DNA from: Aquilaria yunnanensis
Lineage: Eukaryota > Streptophyta > Magnoliopsida > Malvales > Thymelaeaceae
Assembly (NCBI GenBank): GCA_039654915.1
Contig: CM077600.1
Span: 71,557,992-71,621,991, forward strand
Direction: 5' to 3'
DNA length: 64,000 nt
The notes under the pieces are model-generated. The model did not search any database. It saw only the letters and a list, made by a program, of their open reading frames with translations, and was not told the DNA's origin. The position numbers and the translations under genes were made by a program. This document shows positions 1-11,894 of this stretch, in pieces. How positions within the stretch are numbered: position 1 is the stretch's first letter; every line of letters starts with the position of its first letter.

Positions 1-2696
1 TTCAGATGGATCTCAAAGATGAGGAAAAGACCGCCTTCATTACCGAATGCGGGATGTACTGTTACGCCAGAATGTCCTTTGGCCTAAAAAATGCAGGAGC
101 CACATACCAAAGGCTGATGAACAAGGTGTTCGACTTCCAAATTGGGAGAAATATGGAAGTATACATTGGTGATATGATAGTTAAGAGTAAAATACCCAAC
201 AATCATGTCGTATATTCTGTGGAAACATTCCACCAACTTTGGTAGTTTGGAATCCGTCTTAACCCGAAAAAGTGCATGTTTGGGGTAACAGTAGAGAAAT
301 TCCTCAGATTCATGGTATCTGAAAAAGGAATAAATGCAAACCCCGAAAAGGTCGGTGCTCTGCTAGCATTCTGAACTCCAACAACAATGAAGGATATACA
401 AAGGCTTACTGGAAGAATAACTTCCCTGAGCAGATTCATATCCAGATATGAAAATTGATGTCGGCCGTTCTTTAAAGTACTTACAAAAGCGGCCAAAAAT
501 GGAGGCAACCTCAGAAACGAGGAACACCCTTGGAATGAGGATTGTCAGAAGGCATGGGAGGAGCTCAAAAATTACTTCATGCCCACACTTCTGCAACCAA
601 AGGAAAGAGAAGCGTTCATCCTCTACCTCGCAGTAACTAACAAAGTTGTAAGTTCGGTTCTAGTTTGGGAGGAATTGAGGAAGTAGTGGCTAGTATACTA
701 TGTGAGCAAGTCCTTGCATGGTACCGAAGTTGGGAACCCTCTTCTGCAAAAGGCCATCTATGGCTTAGTGTTGGCATGAAGGAGGCTGTGGCCTTATTTC
801 CAAGGACATCCCATCACTATCTGAAGTAATTTACCTTTTCGGGACATCATGCAGAAGGTAGACCACTCAAGCAGATTGTCAAAGTGGTGCATCGAGCTCC
901 ATAAGTAAGACATCACTTATGAGCCAAGAAAGGCAATAAAAGGCCAAGCATTAGCAGATTTTATTGTCAAGGTACCTGAAATCAAAGGCACCCCAAGGTA
1001 TCTCAGAAAGGAAGAACCTGAGTGGACATTATTCGTCAATGGAGCCTCAGGATCCAAACACTAGGGAGCTGAAGTAGTTCTCCATGGACCCGAAGGTATG
1101 GAAGCCTCAAAGTCCATCAAATTTTGCTTTAGTGTCACGAATAACGTTGCCAAATATGAAGCCTTGATAGAAGTCTTATGATTGGCAAAAAGAGTTGGTG
1201 TGAGAAATCTAAAGGCCCATAGTCACTCTCAACTGGTGGTTCGATAGATGACAAGGGACTACGGGGCAAAACACCTGAACTTGGCGAAGTACCATAATCT
1301 CGTGAAGGGGCTCATTCAAGAGTTTGACAGGGTATAGATAGAAAATGTACCCCAACGAGATAATGTAGGAGCGGATACTTTGGCAAAATCTAAGTAGTCC
1401 ACCGAGATACAAGATTGTCCAAGCATAGCAGTATTAGTTGTTACAACTTTGGAGAAAGGGTGGAAGGATCCAATTAAAGAATATTCTGTGACTTTGAAAT
1501 TGCCTGAAGACCTTCTAGATGCGGTGAAGGTATGAAAGTGCTCGGGTAGATACTTCTTAATCGAAGAAGAATTGTACCAACAAGGGTACGGAAGCCCACT
1601 TCAAAAGTGCATCAGTAAAAATGACATCGAGATAGTCCTTAAAGAAGTCCATGAGGGGGCTTGCGGGTCTCACATTGGGAGTAATGCCCTTGCTAGGGTA
1701 CTACTTTGGCAAGGATATTTCTGGCCTACTTTAAGGAAAGTTGCAAGGCAGTTCATCAAGAAGTGTGACAAGTGCCAAAGATGCGCACCCATCCAGAGAA
1801 TACCCTCGGAGGTGATTACTTTGGCAAACTACCCTTGCGCTTTAGCTGTTTGGGGTATTGACCTCATTGGGCCTCTCCCAACGGCTCTAGGAGGAGTGAA
1901 GTTTTGCATAGTCGTAGTAGATTATTTCACTAAGTGGATCGAGGCAGAGCATTTGGCAGCAATTTCAGCAAAGGACATATAGAGATTTGTCAGGAAGAAC
2001 ATCATACATAGATTCGGTATGCCGAGGCTAATAGTAGTGGATAATGGTTCCGAATTCACTGATAAAGGGTTTCAGGAATTCACAACCAACCTCAGTGTAA
2101 AATCACACTTTGCTTTAGTTGCTCATCCTCAGAGCAATGGACAAGTTCAAGTGTCTAATAGGACAATAAAAGATGGTCTGAAAAATAGGTTGAAAAAGGT
2201 GAAGGGAAAATGGTCAGGGGAACTCCCGAGTGTGCTATAGTGTTACAGAACAACCCCTAGAAGAGCTATTGGAAAAACACCTTTCTCACTTGTCTTCGGC
2301 ACTGTGGCCATAATTCCTGTCAAAGTCATGCAACCATCTATCAGAATATAGGTGTTTGACGAAGAGGGGAACAACATCAGTCTAAGAACTAACTTAGACA
2401 TGATTGATGAACATAGAGATATGGCCGAACTCAAGAGAAAATCCTTTCAGTAAAGGGTAGCCATTACCGCAAACTCTCATGTCAAACCTAAAGGGATCAG
2501 GAAAGGAGACCTTGTTCTTCGAAAGGCTGAAATGGAACCCCAAAGATCATTTCATGGCGTACTTTAGGCAAATTGGGAAGGACCTTATTTGGTTCTTGAG
2601 GAAGTTCAGCCAGGACTCTATAAACTCGAAAATACCAAAGGAGAAAAGTTGAAGAACACATGGCATTCTGACTCTCCAAAAAAGTTCTACACTTAG
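1..2696 (+). pseudogene. pol: Element A: Tat-lineage Ty3/gypsy pol (RT, RNase H, integrase), 5'-truncated by the window edge
   Basis: One reading frame (codons starting at multiples of 3, e.g. 6, 1572, 2019) can be followed from position 6 to about 2696. It is interrupted by roughly 18 stop codons and no obvious frameshift. Order: RT palm and thumb (FGLKNAGATYQRLMNKVF near 80-130, then YIGDM where YVDDM is expected, about 170), RNase H (about 1010-1390), integrase zinc finger (HEGACGSHIG then CDKCQ, about 1640-1790), integrase core (WGIDLIGPL near 1850, VDNGSEF near 2035) and a GPY-type C-terminus (NWEGPYLVLEEVQPGLYKL near 2570). Catalytic residues are lost: RT YVDD is YIGD, RNase H VDG is VNG, AEYEAL is AKYEAL, HSDSQ is HSHSQ, and the integrase Glu in GQVEVSNR is Gln. 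Family assignment is firm from motif order and from close similarity to elements B and E. No activity is possible from this copy. Confidence 0.93.
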
Positions 2697-2699
2697 AAT

Positions 2700-2890
2700 G
2701 TTCCAAAGTTGGCTAACTGAATGCAATTGCTTCCAAAAGTACATGATTTACATTGTACAAGTTTTGCCAAATGTGGCTGACTAAATATGGTTGATCTCAA
2801 AAGTACCTAAGTGTTTTTAAATGAGAAAAATGCCGAATATGGTTAACCGAATGTGGTTCATTCCAAATATAGTTAACTGAATATAGTCAA
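2700..2890 (+). repeat. Degenerate short tandem repeat in the gap between A pol and its antisense gene
   Basis: A CCRAATATGGTTAACYGAAT-like unit recurs at about 2703, 2767, 2832 and 2862, with a weaker copy near 3035. It sits just after the pol stop, in the convergent gap before the antisense gene ends at 3179. Element E has an unrelated 88-bp tandem repeat in the same structural position. The remainder of 2890-3178 is AT-rich and holds nothing I recognise. Confidence 0.55.
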
Positions 2891-3517
2891 ATTTGTTTTT
2901 AAAAAACTTAGCATAATATCCATAACTCACCAAAGATAATCAGACGTTATGTTTGGAAAAGGCTAAGATTGAGAATCCTTGATAGAATTTGTTAAAGATA
3001 TTACATGACCAAAGGTGTTGAGACTTATTCTACCGAATATGATAAATTAGCCAAAGATGGTTGAACATAGAAGGCTGGAATAATGTTGAAGTCACACCCC
3101 TCATAGACTTAGCCAAAATTTTGTAACTAAAGTTTTATTGAAGAAGAAAGGAGTGCAAAATACAGCAAAAAAAAAAATCTATTCGTTGTTTTCAACATCT
3201 TCAGGGGCCTCAGCATTTTCACCCTTAGAATCCATATCTTCGGCTTCATCAGCATCTTCATTACCAACATCCATTGCTGAGGGAGGAATGGCAAGAAGGT
3301 TGAGAAATTCAATCTTCGACCCTGATGAGGATGGTCCCTCAGGGATATCAAGTGCTTTCAAGAAGGATAGGTTGAGGTCAAGATAATACGAGAGGACTTG
3401 ATGATGGGTGAGGCAGAAGCCATCTTGAAATGAGGACTTGGTCACCTCGTCTAACTTAGCCTTCTTAGCCTTCAAGCCCTCGAGCTCCTTCTTCAAGGCC
3501 TCAACTTCTTTCTCTAG

Positions 3518-3545
3518 CTTCTTCTTCTTCTTCTTCTTCTTCTTT
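3518..3545. repeat. (CTT)n microsatellite inside the antisense gene
   Basis: Nine or so CTT triplets on the + strand read as a poly-lysine run within the coiled coil of the - strand gene. Element E has ordinary mixed Lys/Glu codons here, so this is a local expansion. Confidence 0.9.
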
Positions 3546-4287
3546 TCCTTCTTCAGCCACTCAATCTCGGTGAGGAATTCAGCATTGCCCTCTAGCAACT
3601 TTTTGAGTTTTGCTATCGCATCTTATTTTTCCATTCGAAGGACCCCCCTCTGAGGTCAGCTCGGCCACCTTCGCTCCGAGGTCAGATATCTTTGAGGAGC
3701 ACTCGTCAAGGAGCTTCCTCTGGCCTTTTAGCACTTCCCTATGAAGCTTGGCTAGGTCATCCCTCGTGATTTTGTTGAGCTTTCCATATTTCACAACTGA
3801 GGTTGCAAAGAATTCCTTAGCCTTGGCCAAGTTCTCCTCGGATTGACCTCGAATGGAAGACTGTTTTACTGCCCATGCCTGAAAGTAGCCTCCATATGCC
3901 AGAAGCTGCAAGTGGAAAACACTTGATATGAGCCAAAACAAGTTTGGAGACCCTGAAGAATCAAAATCTTTCTAAGTACCAAGGATTACCTGAGCAGCAT
4001 GCTCAGTCATTCGGGCAGTGAAGATCACCTCGTTTGGACAGTCCTTAGTCAGAGTTTGGAAGGTGGCATTGGTCATGATGCCCCTCACCATCAGAGGGGC
4101 CATCTTTTGACTGTCTTGGAAAAAGAGGTCCATGTCCTTAGTGAAGGTCCAAAAAGGTTCCCTCGGGACCCTGTCCTTTTGGAATCTTTGAGTCTTGAAT
4201 GGCCCTCCACCGAAGGTGGTCAGTCATCCACACAGTTTCGCCTCTATCCTCTGCAAAGTCACGCTGAAGTTACCTTATTCGTTATCC

Positions 4288-4352
4288 CTTAGCCATTCAT
4301 CTACAAGGTCTAAAATACCAAAAAATCCAAAACTCATAGATGAATGGCTAAG
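4288..4352. repeat. 16-bp perfect inverted repeat
   Basis: CTTAGCCATTCATCTA at 4288-4303 is the exact reverse complement of 4337-4352, with a 33-base spacer. It lies in the decayed antisense gene of A and has no counterpart in E. Confidence 0.85.
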
Positions 4353-4683
4353 AGACAAACCTGGAAAGGGTACAACATCATTTCCATCACAATCACTGAG
4401 GTCATGGACCTCGGTAGGAACCTCCTTGCCTTTCCTCTTTTGGCGCTTTTCCAATTCTTTAGCTGAAATCTCATTGAGAATGGTCCCCAAGGTCTCCGTA
4501 GTACCATCGGGCTAAGTGGGATAGAAAAGACCATTGCTCCTCATGGGGTATCCGTGCCCTTGGTAGATGTGGCCTTATCCGCCGTAGTGTCTTTGGAGGG
4601 AGGAGGGAGAGAGTCCTCCTTCATCTTCTTCATCTTTGGCATCACCGAATACTGACCAGAGGGCCTTTTTTCTCATTTAGGAG

Positions 4684-7600
4684 CCATGTATTTTTTAGTT
4701 CTCCATGTTCAGTATCGCCGAGCTTTTAAACTCCTGGCCGAACTTCATCAAGGACCAAATAAGGCCTTTCCCAATTTGCCCGAAGTACTCTATGAGATGG
4801 TCTTCGGGGCTCAAACTCAGCCTTTCGGAGGACAAGGTCCCATTTTCTGATTTCTTTTCGTTTAACATGTGAGTTTGCAACGATAGCTACCCTTTGCTTA
4901 AATGCTTTTCTTTTTAAGTTCAACAACTTCTCTGTGTTCGTCAATTAGGTCCAGCTTGGTTCTCAACTCGAGGTTGTTCCCCACCTTGTCAAACAATTGT
5001 ATCCTCACGGAAGGCTGAACCACTTCGATAGGAATAATGGCCTCTAAGCCAAATACAAGCGAAAAAGGCATTTCACCTGTGGCCCTTCGGGGAGTTGTCT
5101 GATAGCTCCATAGCACACTAGGAAGTTGTCCTGGCCATTTTCCTTTTGCTTGATTCAATCTCCTCTTCAAACCATCCTTTCTGGTTCTGTTATACACCTT
5201 TACCTGTTCGTTACTCTAAGGATGAGCTACCGGGGTGAAGTGCATTTTTATCCCGAGGTCGATAGCGAATTCCTGGAACCCCCTGTCAATAAACTGGGAA
5301 CCATTATCAGCCGCTATCACCCTCGGTATATCAAATCTACATATGATGTTCTTCCAGATGAATTTCTGTACGTCCTTCACTGATATGGTTGCAAGAGGCT
5401 CTGCCTCAATCCATTTAGTCAAGTAATCTACTGCAACTACATAGAACTTCACTCCTTCGGGTGCGGTTGGGAGAGGCCCACTGAGGTCAATTCCCCATAC
5501 TGTGAAGGGACAAGGGTAGTTAGCCCGAGTTATCATTTCCGAGGGTAGCCTCTGGACATTAGTGTGTCTTTGGCAATTATCACATTTCTGGACAAACTGC
5601 CTCGTGTCCTTCCTTAAGGTGGGCCAGAAGTATCCTTGGTGGAGTAGTACTCCTACTAGAACGTCAGTTCCTATGTGGGAACTGCAGGCCCCCTCGTGGA
5701 CTTCTTTGAGAACTCTCTTTACATCCTCTTCACTGACACACCTTTGTAGACAACTCGTGTTCTCTTGTTGGTATAACTCTTCTCTGATCAGGAAATATCA
5801 TCCAGAACATCTTCAAACTTTTGCCACCTCGTGAGGGTCTTCAGGAAGCTCCGAAGTCATGAGGTACTTTTTTATGGGACCTTTTCATCCTTTTTCCGAA
5901 GTTGCTATGCTCATTATTGCTATGCTCGGTTGGCTTAGCGCTTCGGTGGACTTTTTTGACTTTGCCAAAATATTTGCTTCAGTATTGTTTCAGCAAGGCA
6001 CGTTCTCGATGTGCATCACGTCGAACTCTTGGATGAGCTTTGTTGCGAGGTCATGATACTTTGCCAAGGTTGGGTCCTTCGTGCCGCAGTCCCTTGCCAT
6101 CTGTCAGACCACAAGCTGAGAATCGCTGTGGGCCTTTAGGTTTCTCACACCAATTCTTCTAGCGAGGTGCAAACCTGCTATGAGGGCTTCATACTCTACC
6201 ATATTGTTGGTGACATTAAACCCAAATTTTATGGCTTTCGTGGCTTCCATACCTTCGGGACCACGAAGAATTACTCCGGCTCCTTGATGTTCAAAACTGA
6301 AGGTCCCGTCAATAAACAAAGTCCACTCAGGTTCATCCTTACCGAGGTTAGGTGGACTGTCTTCGGCAACGGGTACCTCAGCGATGAAGTCTGCCAATGC
6401 CTGTTCTTTTATTGCCTTCTTTGGCTCATAGGTGATATTATACTCATCGAGATCGATGCACCACTTTGATAGCCTTTCCGAGTGGTCTACCTTCTTCATG
6501 ATATCCCGAAGAGGCAAGTTACTTCGAACGATAATGCGGTGCCCTTGGAAATAGGGTCACAACCTTCTGCTTGCAAGCACCAGGGCATAAATAGCCTTTT
6601 GTAGCAAGGGGTACCTGACTTCGGCACCATGCAGAGACTTGCTCACATAATATACTGGCCATTGCTTTGCCCCCTCTTTCTTCACAAGGACCGAACTTAC
6701 CGTCTTTTCGGTGACAGCAAGGTATAGTATAAGGGGTTCTCCTTCCCGTTGCTGCCGAAGTGTCGACAGATGAGTTAGGCCTTTTGGCAATCTTCGTTCC
6801 AAGGGTGCACCTCGGTGCCGAGGTTATCGCCATTTTTTGCTGCTTTAGTGAGGGCTTTAAAGAACGGTCGACAGTGATCCCCATATCTGGAGATGAATCT
6901 ACTGAGGGATGTGATTCTCCCCGTAAGTCTTTGCACATCCTTGGTCATTCTGGGAGTTCGGAATCCCAGTAGGGCCTTGACCTTTTCCGGATTGGCATCA
7001 ATACCTCTTTCTGACACCATGAATCCGAGGAACTTACCCATATTTACCCCGAACACATATTTTTCGGGGTTAGGATGAATTTCGAATGTCCTCAGCTGGT
7101 GGAATGTTTCTTCTAAGTTTGTGATATGACTACTAGGTAGTTTGCTCTTGACTATCATATCATCGACATAGACTTCAATGTTTCTCCCGATTTGGGAGTA
7201 AAAGACACTATTCATCAACCTCTGGTATGTGGCTCCTGCATTCTTAAGCTCGAAGGGCATTCTAATATAGCAGTATGTACTAACCTCGGTGATGAAGGTA
7301 GTTTTTTCCTCGTCTTCGAGGTCCATCCTAATTTGATGATACCCGCTGAAGGCGTGGAGGAAGCTAAGGAGGCCATACTTGGTGGTTGAGTCCACCAACT
7401 GGTCTATTGGGGGCAGAGGATACAAATCCTTAGGACAAGCATCGTTCACGTTTCGGAAGTCAATGCAGATTCAGAGTTTGTCACTCTCTTCTTTCGTGGC
7501 GATAACCATGTTACTAAGTCATTCGGGATGTTTGACTTCCCTTATTACATCTGCCTCCATCAACCTTTGGATTTCGGCTTTAACGAAGTTGTTCTTGTGT

Positions 7601-9061
7601 GCCGAAAGGCTTCTCCTTTTTTGGCAAACAGGCTTTGCGTCAGGGCGTATCTTAAAACTATGCTGGATTATGCGAGAGTCTACCCCAGGCATGTCCTTCG
7701 GTGAGTAGGCAAATAGATCTTTGTTCATTAAAAGGGAAGATACAAGCTTTTACTTGTCACCTTCGGCCAAATGTTTCCCCATGTGGGTACTTCGGCTCGG
7801 GACGAGCTCTACATTCTCAGTTTCAATTTTGTCCGAGTCGCTTCTACCTCCTTCTATAGACCCTTCGGTCGGTGTGCCCTTTTCTCCCGAGGTTTGTGTG
7901 TGCACTTTCACTGGGCTCTGCCTAGCCTTCACGAAGACCTTTCGGACATCGGCCTGATCGATGAATATTTGTGCATCCCCGTCCTTCATTCTGAAGGTGA
8001 CCGTCAGGTACTTCACATCTGGTCAGATGTGAAAGTTCCCTTGAGTTTGCCTTCCAAGGATGGCATTATACGAAGAGGAGACGTCGATGACAATGAACCT
8101 GGTCATGGCAGAGGCAAAGATCTCTTCATTGTTCTGAACAAAAGTTCCCCTTAACATCAGAGGTAGGTCAATCCACTCAAGGACAGGGAGTGCAGAAGGA
8201 CCTACCCCAAAGGTAGGGGATGTGACAGGTTTGAGGTCAGTTTTGGTGATGCCTAGGCTTGGCAGCAGGTGGGAGAATAGGACATCGGCGTTGGACTCGT
8301 TGCCCAGGAACACACATTTAACATCCCAGCTTCCAATACTTGCCATAATAAGGAGTGGATCACCATGTGGGACTACTATGGTAGACCCATCTTTCTGAAC
8401 GAGCTTGTTTGATGGGTTACCGAATTCCATCACTGAGATCTCCCTGGCTTTCCTCTTCCTCTCCACCGAAGGTAGTCCTGTGGTGATCGTCTGGATTAGT
8501 CTAACCGGTGGTGAAGGATTCTTTTTGGGACTTCGGTTCCGACGTCGATTGAAATCATAGTCCTCATCTTCCTTTCTTTCCTCCTCCCTCCTTCCCCTAG
8601 GAGAGGGCATCCGTAGGCATCGGCGAAGTTGACCCTGCTTTATGAGGGATTCGATGTACTTCCTGAGTTGGAAGCAATCTTTTGTGTCAAGTCCATGGTC
8701 TCGGTGCAACTGGCAAAATTTGTTCATGTTTTTCTTTTTTTTTGAACTCATGGCCTTCAGACGCTGGATTAGATTGCCTTGCCTTTCCATGGCCAGTAGT
8801 ATGTTTGTTCTAGAGGTGTTTAGGGGGATGAATGACATGGGTTTTTTCCCCCTCTGCTTCCGGGGTCTTCCCCCGCCCTCAATAGAATAGCGATTTTGCT
8901 GACTCTGACCTTTGGGCTGATGGTTATCAGACTTCGGTCCCCCCATCCTCAGCTCTTTGGCCATCATATGCTGCTTGGCCCTTTGGTAAAACTCGTTGAG
9001 GGTGTCCGGGGGGTCCTTTAAGAACTCGTAAAAGAGTTGTGAGTCTTGCCGAAGTCCTCGT
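4684..9061 (-). pseudogene. gag-pol: Element B: Tat-lineage Ty3/gypsy gag-pol, both ends missing
   Basis: Polyprotein read leftward. Gag C-terminus with the Tat-type zinc knuckle (CQLHRDHGLDTKDC, about 8690), protease region (SNADVLF near 8285, its catalytic D-[TD]-G reading LGNES), RT (FELKNAGATYQRLMN; YVDDM intact near 7170), RNase H (FIDGTF, VEYEAL, HSDSQ retained, 6110-6330), integrase zinc finger, and core (WGIDLSGPL near 5490; AADNGSQF near 5300; catalytic Glu replaced by Lys in NEQVKVYNR near 5210), ending at KLGDTE near 4690. The frame is continuous from 9061 to about 6790. There a deletion of about 19 bases after QKA shifts it, and a second shift lies near 4900. In-frame stops lie at 8023, 7750, 7519, 6557 and 6104. 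Gag is cut at 9061 by LTR G1 and the pol tail is cut at 4684, where element A begins. No LTR, PBS or PPT remains. Confidence 0.93.
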
Positions 9062-10476
9062 TGTTAGTGTTGTGCCCAAAAGCCAATCATGAGATGATTG
9101 TATTTTTGCACATTGAGTCATGATATTTTATTAAGGCATTAATCCAGCAATTATGTTTGTTGTTTTGTTTCTGTGTAACGTAATAAACATAATTGTAACC
9201 CTAGAATAATGATATTCTTAAACGTCCCTGGTCTAGTATTATTGTGGAGCGGGTTGCAATAATACATAATGACTAGCATATGTGGAGACTAATATAAGAT
9301 ATGTAGTCTACATATGGGTACAAGTTGGAGAACTTGTGTACTGGACCGACCCACCATGAGAGCACTACATGGATCGTTATATGAGTGTCATAAGTGATTC
9401 TCATAGTGATCATGGTATATGTAGTCCTTCGACCTAAGATCATTAAGGTTCCTTACATGTGAGTCACATACTTTGATACTTTCCTTTGTTGCTCGTCACT
9501 GAGTGGACTTGAAGGAGGTCATTGGGTATGTCACATATCATGCGGAGGGATTTGTATGATCAAGATGGGATTTGTCCCTCCTATGTAACGAGAGTGATAT
9601 CTTCGGGCCCCTTGATAGAGCAAGACTTAGAAAATGCATGGCCATGCTCGGATGAGTTGATATACGATATTAATGTCATCAGTTTAAGTTAGTCTACTAG
9701 GTAATCAAGAAACCAAAGATTGGGCTATACGAGAGTGACACATTCCATGTCTCGTGCTTAGTCTTGATATCTTGGACAAAGGGACAATGGCATATATCGG
9801 TGATGATCATAAAGGTTTAGTCGAATCATCGACAATCTTGTCACTTAGGTAGCAATGATGTGTTGCTAGACACCGCTCATTGCTTATGATCATAAATGTG
9901 ATTTATGATCATTGCCAACGTGGTAAGAGCCTATTGGGTCACACACATAGAGCTATTTGGATCATTAGAGTGCATGGGCTAATAATTTGGGTTTTGGTTT
10001 CACAATAATTTCGTATTAATAATGGGCCCAATAGTTGAACCATTATTAAGCCCGAAATTAAAGCTGAATTGGATTAGGGCTTTGAAACCTATTAGTCCTG
10101 GAAGTTGAGTCTCACTATAAATACAACTTCTAGTGAGAAATTTGCAGGTCTCCTTGCCCTAGCCTCCCAAAAGGACAGCTGCACTCTTCTCTTGCAATTC
10201 CTTGGAGGACGCAAGCTAGCACTACGAGCGCAAGAGAAACGCATCTGCCGGGACGTGGTGGAAGCATGGTGATCCTGAGAGGCTCATTTGGATACCATAG
10301 AGAGCCTGAACACGTCAACTGTTCAAGTTTTGTGATTCGACTCTACAGTTGAGTGAGAGATCTCAACCGAAAATTAGGTATGAAAATTTTCGAACACCCG
10401 GTTTACCCCGTTTCACTTGGATCCTAAAGGGTTTCGATTAAATTCCACTATGCTGTTTGGCTCCTGAAACCCATCA
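9062..10476 (+). mobile_element. LTR of family G (copy G1), no matching target duplication
   Basis: Starts TGTTAGTGTTGTGCCC and ends GAAACCCATCA (TG...CA). It is nearly the same length and sequence as the copies at 18227-19642 and 36778-38193. A TATAAATA on the + strand at 10116-10123 gives the likely orientation. The flanking five bases differ (CTCGT before, TAACC after), and the two sides belong to different elements: B gag to the left, the chromovirus C tail to the right. It therefore marks a recombination junction, not a clean solo-LTR insertion. No internal region of the family is present, so I cannot classify it firmly. A Ty1/copia origin is a guess. Confidence 0.88.
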
Positions 10477-10582
10477 TAACCATGGGAAGGAAAAGGCCAC
10501 TTGGGAGACCAAGCAGGATATGCAAAGGCATAATCCAAGTGAATCTGTCCAAGTATGTCAGAATTTGGGGACCAAATTTTTT
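10477..10582 (+). pseudogene. Element C: last codons of a chromovirus-like (Del/Tekay) pol
   Basis: In one + strand frame the sequence reads KATWETKQDMQRHNPSESV, then a short tail ending FKEGRL. This is the ATWE-x(n)-DMR C-terminus typical of Del/Tekay-type plant chromovirus integrases. Everything upstream was replaced by LTR G1. Confidence 0.7.
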
Positions 10583-10594
10583 AAAGAGGGGAGG
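10583..10594 (+). other. Polypurine tract of element C
   Basis: AAAGAGGGGAGG lies directly before the LTR start, as expected for the plus-strand primer of a + oriented element. Confidence 0.75.
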
Positions 10595-11894
10595 TTGTGA
10601 CAACTCTCCTAGTGATGGACTTTGATAGGGTAAGTATGTTTTATATAAGTGTTATCACTTAAGTACCTTAAGTTAGCATCTTATTAAGCAAGAAAGACAA
10701 GCTAACTTCAAGTAAGGATGTGTTCCTAAGTGTGATTTAGCACCTAAGAGTCAAAAGGGTAAAAAAGTAATTTTGGCCCAAAGGAGTGGCTTGACTATAA
10801 TTATGATGAAATTAGGGTCATGTAAGGAATTTTGACTAATTAAGTTAAGACCATAAGTTATCCTGGCTATTAGAACTATCATTGGAAGGAAAAGCGCAAA
10901 AAAATTGCACTAAGTGCTCAAACAGGCCATTTATGTCTTAAGTGGCTTAAGTGCCCAAGCGGCTAAGTGAAAGAGGCTTATGAAAATTCTTTAAGACCAA
11001 AGAGGGATAGTTTTGGGTGTGTCTTTAGCGGGCAAATTAAAATAAAAGAGAACTTGAGAACCAAAAGGCAAGAAAACAAGAACTATGCCTTAAAGGGTGG
11101 TTAAGATGTTTTGGGCAAGTTTGACTTCCATTACGCATTTCTTCCTTTCCCGATTTCATGACTCCCTTTCCCCACTTAAATTTTTCATCAAACCTCCCTA
11201 ATTCTTAAAGTTTCCATCAAATTTGAAGCTCCTAAGCTGATTCCAAAAAGCGTTTAACACTTTTTTTTGTGTATTAGCTTCAATCTAGCTCTTTGATGCT
11301 TGTTTGAGCTTAAAATCAAATTTAATCTTCTTGGTTTGTTTAATCTATTTCTAAGTTTTTTTAGTATAAATCCTTTTAATTTGAGGTTCTTGGTGCCATA
11401 TCACTTTGGTTTTAGCTCTGGAACTCAAGGGAGCTAGGTTGAGCTCAAGTGTACATGTGCTTGGTTCTTACTTTGTGGCTGAATTGAGGTAAGGGTTCAA
11501 GTTAATTTAGCTCAAATAATACATAGAAAGGTAGTATTATATGTGGGAATAAAGTAGAAATAAGACCCATGTGAATTGGCTTTGGGGATTGGAAGGTTGG
11601 GTAAGTTTTGTGCAAGTTCACGTGCAGTTGTGCAGTGCTGGACGAGCATTGCCAACGGCAATTTTCCAGGAACCCGAGGACTAGTGCCATTGCTGATGCA
11701 TCATTGAAGGCGTCACCAAGGCACAAGTGCCTCAAGCTCAGGGCATCTTAAGAACGTCCCAATCTCTCGATTATCATCCCTAGGTTGTTCTATGATGCTC
11801 CATAGCCTCGATTGGGTCCAAGACTCATTCGTAAGTTGAGAATTATGAATTATTTAAGTGGTAGCTTAGTGGTGTGGTTAAGTTAGAGCCAAGT

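Larger units (their letters stand above)
3179..4683 (-). pseudogene. Element A antisense accessory gene (3' exons, coiled-coil part), truncated
   Basis: Read on the - strand, opposite to A pol, this matches the 3' half of the antisense gene of element E. The last exon (3905 to 3179) encodes a Lys/Glu-rich coiled coil followed by a conserved tail (SSFQDGFCLTHHQVL; E has VAFQDGFCLARDQVL). An intron at 3906-3989 has canonical ends on the - strand (CAG|GTAATC donor, TTGCAG|CT acceptor), at the same codon as intron 3 of E. The exon before it (3990 to about 4230) contains PREPFWTFTKDMDLF, against PKEPFWTFTEDMNMY in E. A frameshift lies near 3615-3650, and only faint homology continues to 4683. The N-terminal Transposase_28 exon, the promoter and the 3' LTR are missing because element B sequence begins at 4684. 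The protein's function is unknown. Confidence 0.8.

Noticed and set aside
9063..9067. GTTAG as target duplication of LTR G1
   Set aside because: The same GTTAG precedes G3 and its complement ends G2, so it is part of the LTR; the true start is TGTTAG.
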